Assembly: GCF_047496725.1 (NCBI RefSeq)
Contig: NC_132977.1
Location: forward strand, 3,567,501 to 3,631,500
Origin: Anoplolepis gracilipes
Taxonomy: Eukaryota > Arthropoda > Insecta > Hymenoptera > Formicidae
Reading direction: 5' to 3'
DNA length: 64,000 nucleotides
The position numbers were made by a program, and so were the translations under genes. Of the stretch, positions 51,389 to 63,600 are shown piece by piece (position 1 is the first letter of the stretch; each line of letters opens with the position of its first letter). The notes under the pieces were generated by a model, which saw nothing but the letters and a program-made list of their open reading frames with translations, was not told where the DNA came from and did not search any database.

Positions 51389-51655
51389 GGAGAAAATTTT
51401 ACAGTACAAATTGCCTTTTATAACATTTATTACAAAATTGGAATATAATGACATTAAGATATTCATTACCTGCTATAAAAATTATGCATTATTTGTTTTA
51501 TTGTTTAACGATAAAATACATTAAATTATTTGAATAATTACATCTTTTAAATATTATAATATTATTGAAAATAAAAATATCATGATTTCTCTTATATAAG
51601 TACGTTCCACGAGTACAAAAATGATATTGTAATTATAATATTTTCCCCGTGTATA
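51382..51655. mobile_element. 274-bp MITE with TATACACGG-GAAAAT termini
   Basis: Left end TATACACGGAGAAAATTTTA; the right end reversed reads TATACACGGGGAAAATATTA. The TIRs are ~20 bp with two mismatches. The AT-rich interior also carries weaker internal inverted similarity (TTGTAATTATAATATT against the left arm). No open frame. Confidence 0.75.
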
Positions 51656-52224
51656 AGTTTCGAGATAATTAAATTTAGTAATAGCAACTGTGCACCGTTC
51701 CCTACGGACTCGTGGTAATTTATGAGGGAAAGCGAATTGCGCGCTTTGTTAAAAAGTGGAAAAAAAATCACGCGGATCGGTAGACATAATTACAATCGAG
51801 AAAGCCGTACAGACTTGACGATAATAGATGCAGTCTGTTGAGTCTTCACGTGAAGTCAAGTCGGATGCACGGCGTCGGGTATGCATATTTTACTGGAGAT
51901 GGATGCGTTTCTCCGCGAGCGCGTACAATGTAATACTTAACTCGGCTCGGTGGTGCATCTGCTACCCTTCGTACATTAATCCCCGTCGGATCTCGCAGTT
52001 TCCATTAAGCGAATCCACATACAAATGAACCGTCTTCGGGCGTGTGGTAGACGTTGCCAACGAGAAATTGATATGATCGTTTATCGGGAGCCAATTTGAC
52101 CGTGGAATTAAATAAAGTTTAATATCCGCTTGGACTGATATTATTCCGGAGACAAATATATATTGAAAATATTGCGATTTATGTCCTAATTTGATATAGT
52201 TTTAAAGTAATTCTCTTGTATCCT

Positions 52225-52689
52225 CAGGGTGTATACTTTCTGGAAAATCCGAAACTCTCAGAGAATTCTTATAAAATTTTATTGATATTCAGAGAATTTA
52301 AAATAAATTTCTCGTTGATAATTTTGCGCTTATACTGTTAATTATAATATTATATATTTATCTATCCCTGTTTATATATTCTTATAATAATATAACGTCT
52401 TAATAAAATATTAAATATGCAATATATATTCTTTATTTTAATTTTCAGGGAAAAAGAAAATGTTAATGAAAGTTGCAAATTTTTATCTTGACAAAAGCTA
52501 TTGTTTTACATTTGTTTTTCCTTTGTATGAGTGAAAAGCTTTAGAAACGTGTATAATAAAAAATATATTTTAGAAAATTGCACCAAACAATTTTTAAGTA
52601 TTCTCTTTACCTGGAATTTTAAACAAAAATAGCTGGAAGCTTAGGAAACTTTGAGAGAATTTTTCCACAGGATTTAAGTAGACACCCTG
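52225..52689. mobile_element. second CAGGGTGTATAC-ended element
   Basis: Left end CAGGGTGTATACTTTCTGGA, right end GTAGACACCCTG: clean TIRs of the same type as 6260-6618, with the shared CTCAGAGAATT and ACCTGGAATTTTA body motifs. At 465 bp it is longer than the 6.3-kb copy because of an AT-rich interior. No convincing target duplication. Confidence 0.65.
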
Positions 52690-54514
52690 ATACTATTTGT
52701 TTACTGATATTCAAATTTATGACGATTATTTCAACGCAATCTGTTTCTTCATAAATTGTCTCTGCGCTTGTTAACGTCAACTTGATACCTCGTGCATGAA
52801 TTTACATGTAAATCAAGTACACGGAACTTTTGCGGAAACTTTGAAATTTTTTTCGCGAAAAACCCAGTTATCGGGTAGTTTTTTTTTACGTCCGCATACT
52901 TTTATACCAGCCAGAGGCAGTTTCTTCAGCGCAATTTGAAGTCAAAATGAATTATATAAGCGGCCTAAAAACACAAGAACGCGTTATCCGATTTTTCTTA
53001 ATCCGATCGATTGACTCGTACGTTTCCAGAACAATGAAAACAAGTAAAACGGCCTGGAAGATATTCGCGACCCAGATTATAGAAGCTCGGATCGCTGAAG
53101 ATTTAATATCACGCGATAATGAAACGACGTTAAAACGTCGACATTTTCGAAATGTCCGCTTGTCCCACCGGTTTCTTATTTCTGTGACTGTGCCTTCTCA
53201 ACTCGATACACCGGGAAAACGGGAACAACGGGAATACCTATTTCGTTTCGAACTCGGCTTCTCTCCCTCTTTCCCTCCCCGCTTTCTCATTTCAACGTTT
53301 TCTCGAGAATAACGACTTCCTAGTGGCAGGAAAATAAATTGGCTATCACGAGGTTTACAGTTGCTCCGATCGATTTCGCAGATAGATTTTAGATAGGTCC
53401 ATTTATTTGTGACCCGCCGAATAAAAATTTTTCGCGAGACCTACTTACGCGTAAAAAAAATATAATATTTTGCGTGCGCGAAAAGAAGCATTGAAAAATC
53501 GCCGGAAGAAAATTATATTGGAAAATTTTTCTATAGACAAGTGTGTGTTTACAGAAAATGTTTTTTTTCTATTTTTATGTAAAGCAAAAATAAAATAATT
53601 TAAAACGCAAAAAATAAATGAAATAATAAATATAAAAATATAGAAGCAGAGAGAAGTATTAAAGATAATTATTTTAGAATATATAATATTATTTAAATAA
53701 TATATTTATTTTATAAAGATCTCTTATTAATTTGGTTCAAACATATCAATACCAAGATTTATTACACCCGGTATTTTTTTTCGTCGCTCTACTCTTGATA
53801 CTGCGATACTGAAATCCAAAAGAGTTCGTAGGTGATCCTCGACTAATTTTACGAACGTAGACGTTTCTAACCACGTGCGGAGCCAATTGGGACGCATTCA
53901 CCTCAACCATACGTGGGTGGAAACTTTCAATAAACGTGTGAGTAAACGCGGTTGGTTCTGATGCAATCAGTACGTTACATTTATGTTTATTCAGTATTTC
54001 CAGAATTTCATAGGTAGAAGTAGAAGCGTGTAACCTTATTTACGCGAATTCTTATTTATCGAAAATGTTCGAGGAATATTATACGCTTTGTCGTTTCACA
54101 ATGTTCGTTATTGTTTGCAGATAGACTGGCAAATATTGATTATTAAACTCATATATTTGTACCTATGCGAGTAACGTCAAAAGGATTCAAAGCGCGCGTG
54201 CTATCGTCAAATGAAATTAATTAGCGCGAGCGTAGGCCAACAGAGAGTGATTGTTTATAACATAAAATATGTAAAAAAATAATTTGTGTCCTTCGAATTA
54301 TATTCATTCGCTGATAAAGAAAAGAATGCGTAATCTAATATTTTCTATATTACATGTCGCGCGCAAAAATAAAAAAATATATATTTTCAGGACATTATTA
54401 ATAATTAACGGAACGTCATTGAGCATGTAATGCACCGTTCATGTAATGCCAGGCATTTCAGTACAAAATGAAATTATTCATATCCTGTACGTGATAATCA
54501 CAATTTGCTCTTAC
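52690..54514. other. non-coding DNA, no gene recognised
   Basis: A plus open frame at 52947-53312 (121 codons) starts with an ATG, but shows no signal peptide, domain or conserved motif. 53500-53760 is AT-rich. Confidence 0.4.
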
Positions 54515-55137
54515 CTTTCGTCCAATCGCACGATACGCATCACACGCGAGCGGTACTTTTCGTCGTCTCGTGCGCGCTTTATAATCGCGTCAATCGCGCC
54601 GTTCAATTACCACCAAGCCACTGGTAATTACTAGCCGCGAATCCGCCCTTGTACCAATTAACCACGCGATAACCACGTGGTAACATTGCAGCAACTACTG
54701 CAACGAGCGATTCTGCTCTTTGTAGTCGGCGGACAAGTCGTCGAGAGAATTGAAGAGAATCATTTCTCTCTCTGTATCACGTCGTGTATGTGTCTACGTC
54801 TGCGTGTCAATGTATGCGTAATAATGTTTGTAAACGCGAATGTTGATTAATTTGTACACGTGCGGTGGTGCCGTATATATATGATCGGAATGAAATGCTG
54901 CCGGAAACATGTACAGTAGTAGAGTTCAACAAGAGAGAGAGAGAGTGATCGCCGGCCGAAGGGCCGGAAGGACGGTCGAGGACGGGTAGAGTGAACAGGG
55001 CCTAGAAATCGGACTGCGATGTGGCCAGGGCACTCTCGGCCGTCTCCTCGCGTCGTCATAAGGGCCTTGTCACCTCGCCGCACTCGCAATATGTCGGGTG
55101 GCCACGACGGTCCACGCGGTTGCTGATTGAGTGGTCA
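54515..55137 (-). other. GC-rich, CpG-dense island with minus-strand splice signals
   Basis: About 0.6 kb of clearly higher GC than its surroundings. On the minus strand it starts at a textbook acceptor (tttttctgttgcag) and ends at a strong donor (GAAAG|gtaaga). It contains a minus TATAAA at 54578-54583 about 65 bases before that donor. No frame stays open across it, so it would be a non-coding or 5' UTR exon, or a promoter region. An open stretch at 54847-55089 is read as chance because it includes a GA run and shows no family features. Confidence 0.25.
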
Positions 55138-55427
55138 CTGCAACAGAAAAAGCAAGCGAGATGGTTAACACGAAAGAGAAGAAAAGTAATGCTGTAAAAG
55201 ACTGAGAAGAACTTATATTATGAGAAATATTCAAAGTATATCCTTAAATTTAAATTAATAAAGTAGGACAGTAATTATTAATTATTATAAATTAATTATT
55301 CTTAATTATTAAAATGAATACAATAATTTATAACACAATAGTATAATATATGAAATTTATTTATAAAATTATAATAAATTCGTATTAATAGTTAGCGTTG
55401 CATAAGTGATCAAGGAAAGAGAGAAAA

Positions 55428-55429
<2 letters not shown>

Positions 55430-55499
<70 letters not shown>
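55430..55499. repeat. (GA)n microsatellite
   Basis: Mostly pure GA with two interruptions over about 70 bases. A CT run of similar size lies ~390 bases to the right, making an inverted pair. Confidence 0.95.
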
Positions 55500-55502
<3 letters not shown>

Positions 55503-55890
55503 AAGTTGAGACCAAGCATCGATCAGAGTAGTTTTGTAGATATTTCTTTCTCGCAGGAAAGAAGAAGATATCGGAGAAAATTTTCCATTAAATCATGGAA
55601 AAAGCGCGTAGAGCCATTTTTTTCAACAAAGAGAGCAGCAAGTTTAATAAGCTCTATAAAAACAAATTAATGTCCGCGGGTTACCAGTTGATAAAATTGC
55701 AAAATCTACTTAAAATATATTGGATTTACAGTATACGCCGAGTGCAAATAATTTATTTCGACGTAAACTCTTTAGGAAGGGGGGAAACTTTCATCCCGTT
55801 TGATATGGCTTTCTTATTAAGGCACTTGGTTAAACCACTTCAGACGAGACTGCATTCTTAGAAATGCAATACACGTTGCGACGAGTAATT

Positions 55891-55891
55891 G

Positions 55892-55952
<61 letters not shown>
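55891..55952. repeat. (CT)n microsatellite
   Basis: About 30 CT units, the complement of the GA run at 55430-55499. The open frames crossing it are artefacts. Confidence 0.95.
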
Positions 55953-55955
<3 letters not shown>

Positions 55956-56892
55956 TACCTATATTCTGTTTACCATAATCATTTATACGGTAAAATGTTT
56001 CAACGATATCATTGGAAGTAAAAAAAAAGTAAAACAGCTACTTCTTTTATTTTATAATTTATTTATTTTTTTTTACTATTATATATTTACTGTTTTATAT
56101 TTTGTCCACTATTTTTTTTTTTTACTTTCTTTTATACAAATATAAAATGAATGCATTAATTTAAACGTGAAAATATGAGTGTAAACCACTTCAGAAGGTC
56201 TTTTTGTTTTAAAGAGAATTCTGTTCTGAACACTATTTTTTACAGTTTCTCTCTTTAATAATGTAGTTTTGAAAATCGACGACGAGAATGCGCGTATGTA
56301 TAAAAAAAAGTGATTGAGAACAATGAAATACACGACGCGAAATCACCGATTGCGCAGAAGAGACGAGCTCGCAACGATTTGTAACGAGCGAATAATCGAG
56401 TCGAGCGTTCCGCCCCGTCGTTTACACAGCGATGAAACGATCTCGCAATGCGAGAATTTCTTTCGTTTCCCCATTTTAGAAGGGAAAACACGTTTTCAGC
56501 GGCTTCGAAAATATAAAAGTTTGATCGACAGATAATTGGAACGAAATGAGATTGGGCGCGGTCACATTTGAGCGAATTTCTAAACCTTTTGTTGAAATTT
56601 ACCACCGTCATTCATTTCAGGCAACCTCGTATATATATTATTATGATTGAATGACAGCTCATATCCAATATGTATGAATCATATGTGTGACGTCAATGAA
56701 GGGGCATATATCGATAGTGTTTGCACGTTGAGTTGCAATATTTCGCAATCATGTCACATTTTATTAAAAAAGCACATTGATTATTATCGATTCTACTTTT
56801 TCTAATTTCTTTCTAATCTCATATTAATCGAAGAAAATTCAATATATGTATTTTGGATTTACGACAGGAATATTTGCAAAATAAAATAGTCT

Positions 56893-57655
56893 GTATAGAG
56901 GAAAGTTGCCTATATATATTTTACTGGTCTTCAAAATAGTACCTTATCAATTTCTTTAAAATAATTAATGAATATAATCGATATCTAATGACAAAAATAT
57001 GAAATAAAAATATGAAATAAATTAGTAATGAAAACTATAAACGAAAATTCTTAGATTACATCCTATACGTCCTACAAACACTTAAAGAAATCAGATACAA
57101 TTGATAATAACTTGTGACCAATTTATGTTAGTTGATAATAATCTAACAAAACAGTTTAATTCTATAAATGTGTATTTTTTCTAAAAGGAGATGTATTGTA
57201 GAATTTTACATTTATGTTATGTAAATATTACATTGATTACAAAGGTTAAATTAATATTTATAAATAAATTGTTATATTTCCTAAATCATGTCACCAAAGT
57301 TTTCTTGAATAGTATTAGTATGATTCGAAAAACTTTTGTAAAAAGAGCAAAAATTTATTATCGTTCCAATTGTTAATTATAAATGTGTTATTTAATAATT
57401 ATTATTTTAGGTTGAACATTTTCTTCTCTATTTGTTATTGATAAAATATGATTTAAGATATGAATTAATATTAATATAAATATGTTATTTTTTAATTATT
57501 ATATGTTGGATGTTTTTTTTTATTTGTTCTTAATATTTATAAATAGGTATAGTAAATAATTTTCTTTTCTCATCTATATATTTTTATTATTTCCATTCGC
57601 AAATTTATTATTTTTAAAGAAGATACATTTTATAAATTGCTTAAGTCGTACTTTT
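56893..57655 (-). repeat. copy C of the ~750-bp dispersed repeat family, reverse orientation
   Basis: The reverse complement reads CGACTTAAGCAATTTATAAA at its start, contains AACATAAATTGGTCACAAG and TAATCTAAGAATTTTCGTTT, and ends with GCAACTTTCCTCTATA. These follow copy A in order. It is more diverged at the 3' end. Confidence 0.7.
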
Positions 57656-60600
57656 TACATAATATTATAAAAAAAATGTACAACAAATTAATTTATTTTT
57701 GACAAAAAATAGATTACAGATCTAATTAACTTGCGTTCAAATTAATGTCAAATGGGAAATGATATAACATAAAATATCTTAAGTTGTACACTATAGATAT
57801 CTCTTCTAAGATTTTTGTACATAAAAACACATTATTAATACAAAATTTCTGGGAAATGGAAATATTTTTAATACTATCGCAAAATATTCTTTGTAAACAT
57901 TTCAATGTCTGGATGTGCTTAAAACACAATGAATTCTATTAGAATCATTTTATATATATCACTTGTATAAGTCTGTAACAAAGTGGTTAAAATGCTGCAA
58001 TGAAAGCTCGAAGAATAAAAGCGATGTGCCAACGTATTTGGGCTTATTCTTTCACGATTTCATTGAATTTTTCCCGCAATGTGGCTCGCAACCAAGAGGA
58101 GAGAACTGGTATATTTTGATTCCTTTTGAAACCTTTGACGTTTTCTCTTTCTGGCACGTTCTACCGCGGCCTGGTCTACCTTCAGAAAACACATCAACTC
58201 AAATTCCGCGGATTGCCTCTCCTGATTACCGCAAAGAATAGAGGATAGTCAAATCCTGGTTATAAAAGGTTCCATTGTTAGCTCGAGGGGCCGTCGACGT
58301 TCTCGCTCGTGCGCTAACAGTCGAGCTGAGGCTTAAGAATATTGCATATTCATGCGGGCTTTCGCTCGTAATGGAGCGGCTCGGTCATCGTAAAAATATG
58401 TACAGGGCATCTTAGAATTAAATGGACAGCTTACTGTGAAGCGTCCCTCAATTAATTCCGAGTCGACTTTGGCGTAGAGAAATTATCCAAACATTAATAA
58501 TCTTTGTATTATATGAGTTTGTTCCCAGTAGGTACCTATTATTTTATTCAAGCAAAACAATAATTTCTAACTTTGTTATCAAAATATTTAACGTTGATGA
58601 TGAAAAAATTACGAATAAGATGATACTTGACTAATTGTTAAAATAAGAAAATAAAATTTTTTAAATAAATACAAATTATTTAGCTAACAATAAAGAGAAA
58701 TCGATTTGAAACTAATAAAACAAATTGTCGCTATAATTGATTACCTCGATCTCAGATGCCTTGTACATACAATAATATGACGCGAGTAAAAAAAACAACC
58801 AATTGCAAGTGTTATAAAAGTATAAAACAATTCTCGCGAAAGATTAAAACTATCTACGACAATATAAAGCTGACATAAAGGACTTGAAGGGAAATAACGA
58901 AGATAAGCATGTCGAGAGAGACAGAGAGAGAGAGAGAGAGAGTTGACGGTGACGAAAAGGGGGGAGGGGGAGGTGGTAGCGAATCGCCGTGGGTGATGAG
59001 AGAAAAAAAAAGAATTCTGAATGCGATATCACCATGACCTACATCGTCCCGCTGAAAAAGAGCGATGAATACCGAGTATGCTATTGTCAGGCGCAGTAGT
59101 CGTAGACCGATGGTATCGGACGGCGTCGCTCACGCAGTGGTTACTACTACTCAATAGTGGTAGCGACCAACGCTTGGGTCAGATCGCGTGCCGATCGCGA
59201 TCCGGCCAAAGTGTGCACCGAGCATGGAAGAATTTTTTAAATTATTTGCTATTCCTATTCATTTGCTCTTTCTCACCCAAATTGTTTGCGTCACACATGA
59301 ATCGATATTGGTTTGCTTACACAACGCTGTCAAATGAATTTATCACGTGTGTGTGCGTGCAATAATATTAAATTAAATTATTCACGAAGTATGGATAAAC
59401 TTGAGATAAATGAAATTGAAAGAATGCAGGTTGTAAAAGTTGATCTGATTTATGTATAATGAAATGTATTAACTTTGAAAAAAACTTGACGTTAAAATAA
59501 AAAAACCGAATGGAGGTGATATTCACGTACGATAAAGATGGCAAATCGTTCTATGACATGACTGTCAGGAAATCGATAGCGAGTGAAGTACTTGTTACAT
59601 TTACGAGCGTGCAGCACAACGGGACTTCGATAAGATCGTCATAAAGTTCATCGCGAGCTTTAGCGCCTTATTAATTCAAACTTTTACTGTTAACCAATAA
59701 AGTTACAATTCCCTGAGCGACCAGGAGCGATTTCCGCTGTCATGCTTAAAGGCGTGACGCGTTTAAAATTCGATGTCGTTTACAATTCGAACAATGCAAT
59801 GCGAAAATTTACCACGAATTAATCTTCCCTTCTCCAACTTTGTTTCTTTAATTTTCGAAGGAACATAATTTTTTCGAGCTTAACAATATTGATCGAATAA
59901 ATTAATGAAAAGTGCTTGAATATTATGACTTTGCATAAAAGTATACACACACAATTATTTAAAGTGTATTTAACTCAAAAGTACCTAAAACCTACAATCA
60001 ATATTTCACAATCTTTTTAAACCGACGTTAATACATTTGCAATGGAATCTCAAATTTAAATTCTCCGTCGGAAAAATTTACTTGGATTTAATGCATTTTG
60101 AATGCTTAATTTGCAAAGGACCTTTAATAATGGAGTTGCATGTAATTAAAAACTATTGGTATCTCGAAACTTTTTTCAACTTTCCATCACACTGCTCGCG
60201 ATGTTTGAGGTAGAACAAACTTTAAAAAGAACTTAGGGCAGAAGGAGAAAGAGGAAGAGTAAAGCGTCAATTTTTTTGTTATTTTCGCGTTAAAAATTTC
60301 TTCAAAGATATTATGCCAGTTGGGCTATATTTTTATACGTAGCTAATTTCCTCCCTTTCTCGCCCGTCCATCGGCCATGGCCATGGCCATTATGACCTTT
60401 TCAGAATGCCGGCGAATATTACAACAAGCAGTCGCGTGACAACCAGCGGGAGAGGCGACGGATGGAAACGCGCCCTTATCCGGACGCACAGCCCCCGCGA
60501 GACGTAAAGTTATGATTACGAGCGCCCGCGGGTGCCCGAGGGACATAAATTTTAGGGCCTAGGAATGCTCGATTGAAGTGCGAAATTGGAGACTCGCTGC

Positions 60601-63600
60601 GATGGCGTTTAATAAGGACCTGGCCCGTCAACGATCACAGAAGGGGAGACTTTACGGCGGCCTGGAACTGACAAGGTCGAGGACGACGTTTTCTCGAGAT
60701 TCGTATAGAGTGACAGCGTCCTTATACGTGTGTTCGCTTTTAGGCGAGACCAAGTCTCGAGCAATTTGACGGGACATGATGGGATGGAAGTCGAGATAAT
60801 TGTGCCGTAGAGCCGCACAGCGGTACTCCAATTTCGTATTTCGTAATGAGCCCTACGTTTTACAGAGCGCCGCTTATCTACCTCAATTTTTTCAGCCATA
60901 AAAAGATACTGTTAATAATGGAGAGTAACTGGATTTTTTAAATGAGCATCTTTACAAGTATCTTACAAATTATTTTTACAAACTTCTCTCTTGTTCTTCT
61001 TAAAATGAGATTTATATCAACTTTCTTTTGTCCAGTGAATTTTAATTGTATTATGCTGAGATTGAAAGCAACAAACTTTTTATTTTTCCATATAACTTTT
61101 ATAATATTTATTTCTTTTTTATAACGTGCGAAAGAGAGAGAGAAAGAGAATTCTCCATCGTTGTCTATTGAAAATAATAAAGAAACTAATTGTCTATCAA
61201 AAATAAAGAAAATAAAAATTTACAGTTATGAATAAAAAATCAGAGAAAGAAATGTTTTTATAAATAAATATAAATGTTTAAAATTTCATAGATCGATTTT
61301 TAAATGATCTTTGACGAAAATAAAAAAATTTTTATGCTATTTATATTTTTAATATTTTCGGATTATTAGAAAAATTATTATATTCATAATAATTGGAATA
61401 ATTTTTTAGTTTTCTTTGTTTTTAAGTTTTGCAAACCTAACAATGAATAAACTTAAAAATAAAATAAACAATAGAAAATCAAAAACTGAAATGAAATTGT
61501 TTTATAATTTTAAAGTATAATTTTTTTTAAATAAATATTTGAGAAAAAGTTTAATCCAAAAGAAGATAGAGTAGATATTAAATGGAAATTCGAGTAGGTA
61601 TTTTTTGCAGTTTTGGATACCACAATGTTGTTACGGTCACTAATCCTCCGACCTGCAAGCTCAAAGTATTGAACTACCGCTTTAAAGCGCATCATATAGC
61701 TTAAGCTATAAATATGGATTTTTTAGATTAACTAACCGCCTTTTTCGAGATTTTGTCAAAAATCCTCAATAGCTTAAAATAAGCTCAATATATAGTTATC
61801 ACAATTGCCATATAGGCGTAAATATATTTATAATATCCAATCTGATACCTATAGTTTAATTGATCAATTAAATTTTGTAATATTAATAATAACGTTAAAT
61901 TATACTTAATATAATATTGGCATTACGGTTTAACGCGCATTGAGTTTTTTGCGTGAGGGAATGATTATATAGTTTAATTTTAAATAATTTTCGTAATATT
62001 GTATTACATAGAAACGTACCAGAGCGACCTTCATAATTATGGCACCTGAAACACGCATGTGATAATCAAGAGAATTTGGTATAAAGCTTTCCGTTCTGAC
62101 GTAAATTCGTTAGCGTCACGCTAAGCGGTATAACACGCGCACGAACGCAAGTATTGAGAAATACGTCAAATTTCCAAGAGAAAAAAACGTTTTAAAACGC
62201 ACCTTCTTATTCTTATCGTATCTAGTCAAAAAATGCCACGTACAAAAAAAAAGAAAGCATAGAGCAATATAATTATTTTTACTGATACATAAATAAATTT
62301 AAATATAATATATTTTAAAATATTATAAAATATATATTTATATAGTTTAAAAATCTGCAATTTTTTACAAATATTTCTGGCAGTTATTTTATAAAAGTTG
62401 GTGTCTTTAATTTTTATTTTTATTCCAAGTGTTTTGTAATTTTCAATATTTTTTTATTACTTAAATTTTGATGGGTTTTTCCGGTTTTTAATAAGTGCTA
62501 AATCGCATAGCTGGTGGTTTATTAAATTTAATTACACAAATCGACAAAAGGGGGGAAAAGATTCATTAGACATAACCGGAGCTAAAAATAACATTCTAAC
62601 AGCGTCGCGCCTTAGTCATGTCTCGTTTCGATCCATCTTTGCACATGACACCATCATTTACTGGCGTCAACCCCCTCCGTTATTTAAAGATGGAACGGGA
62701 CTCGTGTTATGTTATAGAGCCGCCTGTTTTATTCCGCCTGCGTGGGATGTCTGTGACAACGCATCTTTAAGAAGATCCCTTGCTCCCTCTATTTTTTACA
62801 CGGACTATATTTTTTTACACGGACTGTTGTACTCGTAAATATTCAACGGGTGCAAGTACGTACATCTACCTACGCAGACTTTGCCGCCTACTATCGCCAT
62901 AATGCGATCTTTTTTACCACATGCAAAATTACGCTAATGCAATATCATAAAAGGCGCTCCCCGGACGGTCTTCTTTCACGTTGAACATAAAATTACGAGG
63001 AAAGAGGCAGCGCCAGAAATTCAATGCACCTAACTCTTAAAATCGCACACGTAAAAAGAGAGACGTTATGTAACAGTTATTTATCTTACTGTTGTATATT
63101 TCACGAATTTACTTGCAAATTATTAAAAATTTTTATATCAATAAAATAATCTGCACAATCTGTATCCATTTATTAAATATATGCTGCTTCTAAAAATTAA
63201 TAATTATACTTTTATTTGGTTTGAAAAAAACCTTGCGGCTTCAAAATCATTTAATTTAAATTATTTTTTGTTTCAAAATTTTCCAATTTAACTCTGCGTA
63301 TGTGTACGTGTGTGTTACATCTCAAAACAAAAATTAAAATTTATTAAGATTTCAATTTACTCATGATACTCGGAGGATTCTCGCAGCATCCTTGAAACTC
63401 ATCTAAGCATACGCGCGAGACTAATCATTAAAATATTAAATTACACTTAATTAAAGGCGACAAGTCGCCTCGTGTCCTTCGTCAAAACAATCAGAACGCA
63501 ATTCGAAGGACAATAGCGTGATGAATCTCACGGTCGAATAGCGAGACAATAGATGCATTTCTACATTCCCTTCAATTGTCATATCGACCATGATATCGGG

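Noticed and set aside
52947..53312. 121-codon plus-strand frame
   Set aside because: No signal peptide, hydrophobic pattern, conserved motif or splice pair; basic/Ser-rich content is typical of chance frames in CpG-rich insect DNA.
53850..53938. Possible plus-strand exon ending in gtgagt at 53939
   Set aside because: The acceptor has a poor pyrimidine tract and more than one frame is open, so there is no way to choose a reading.
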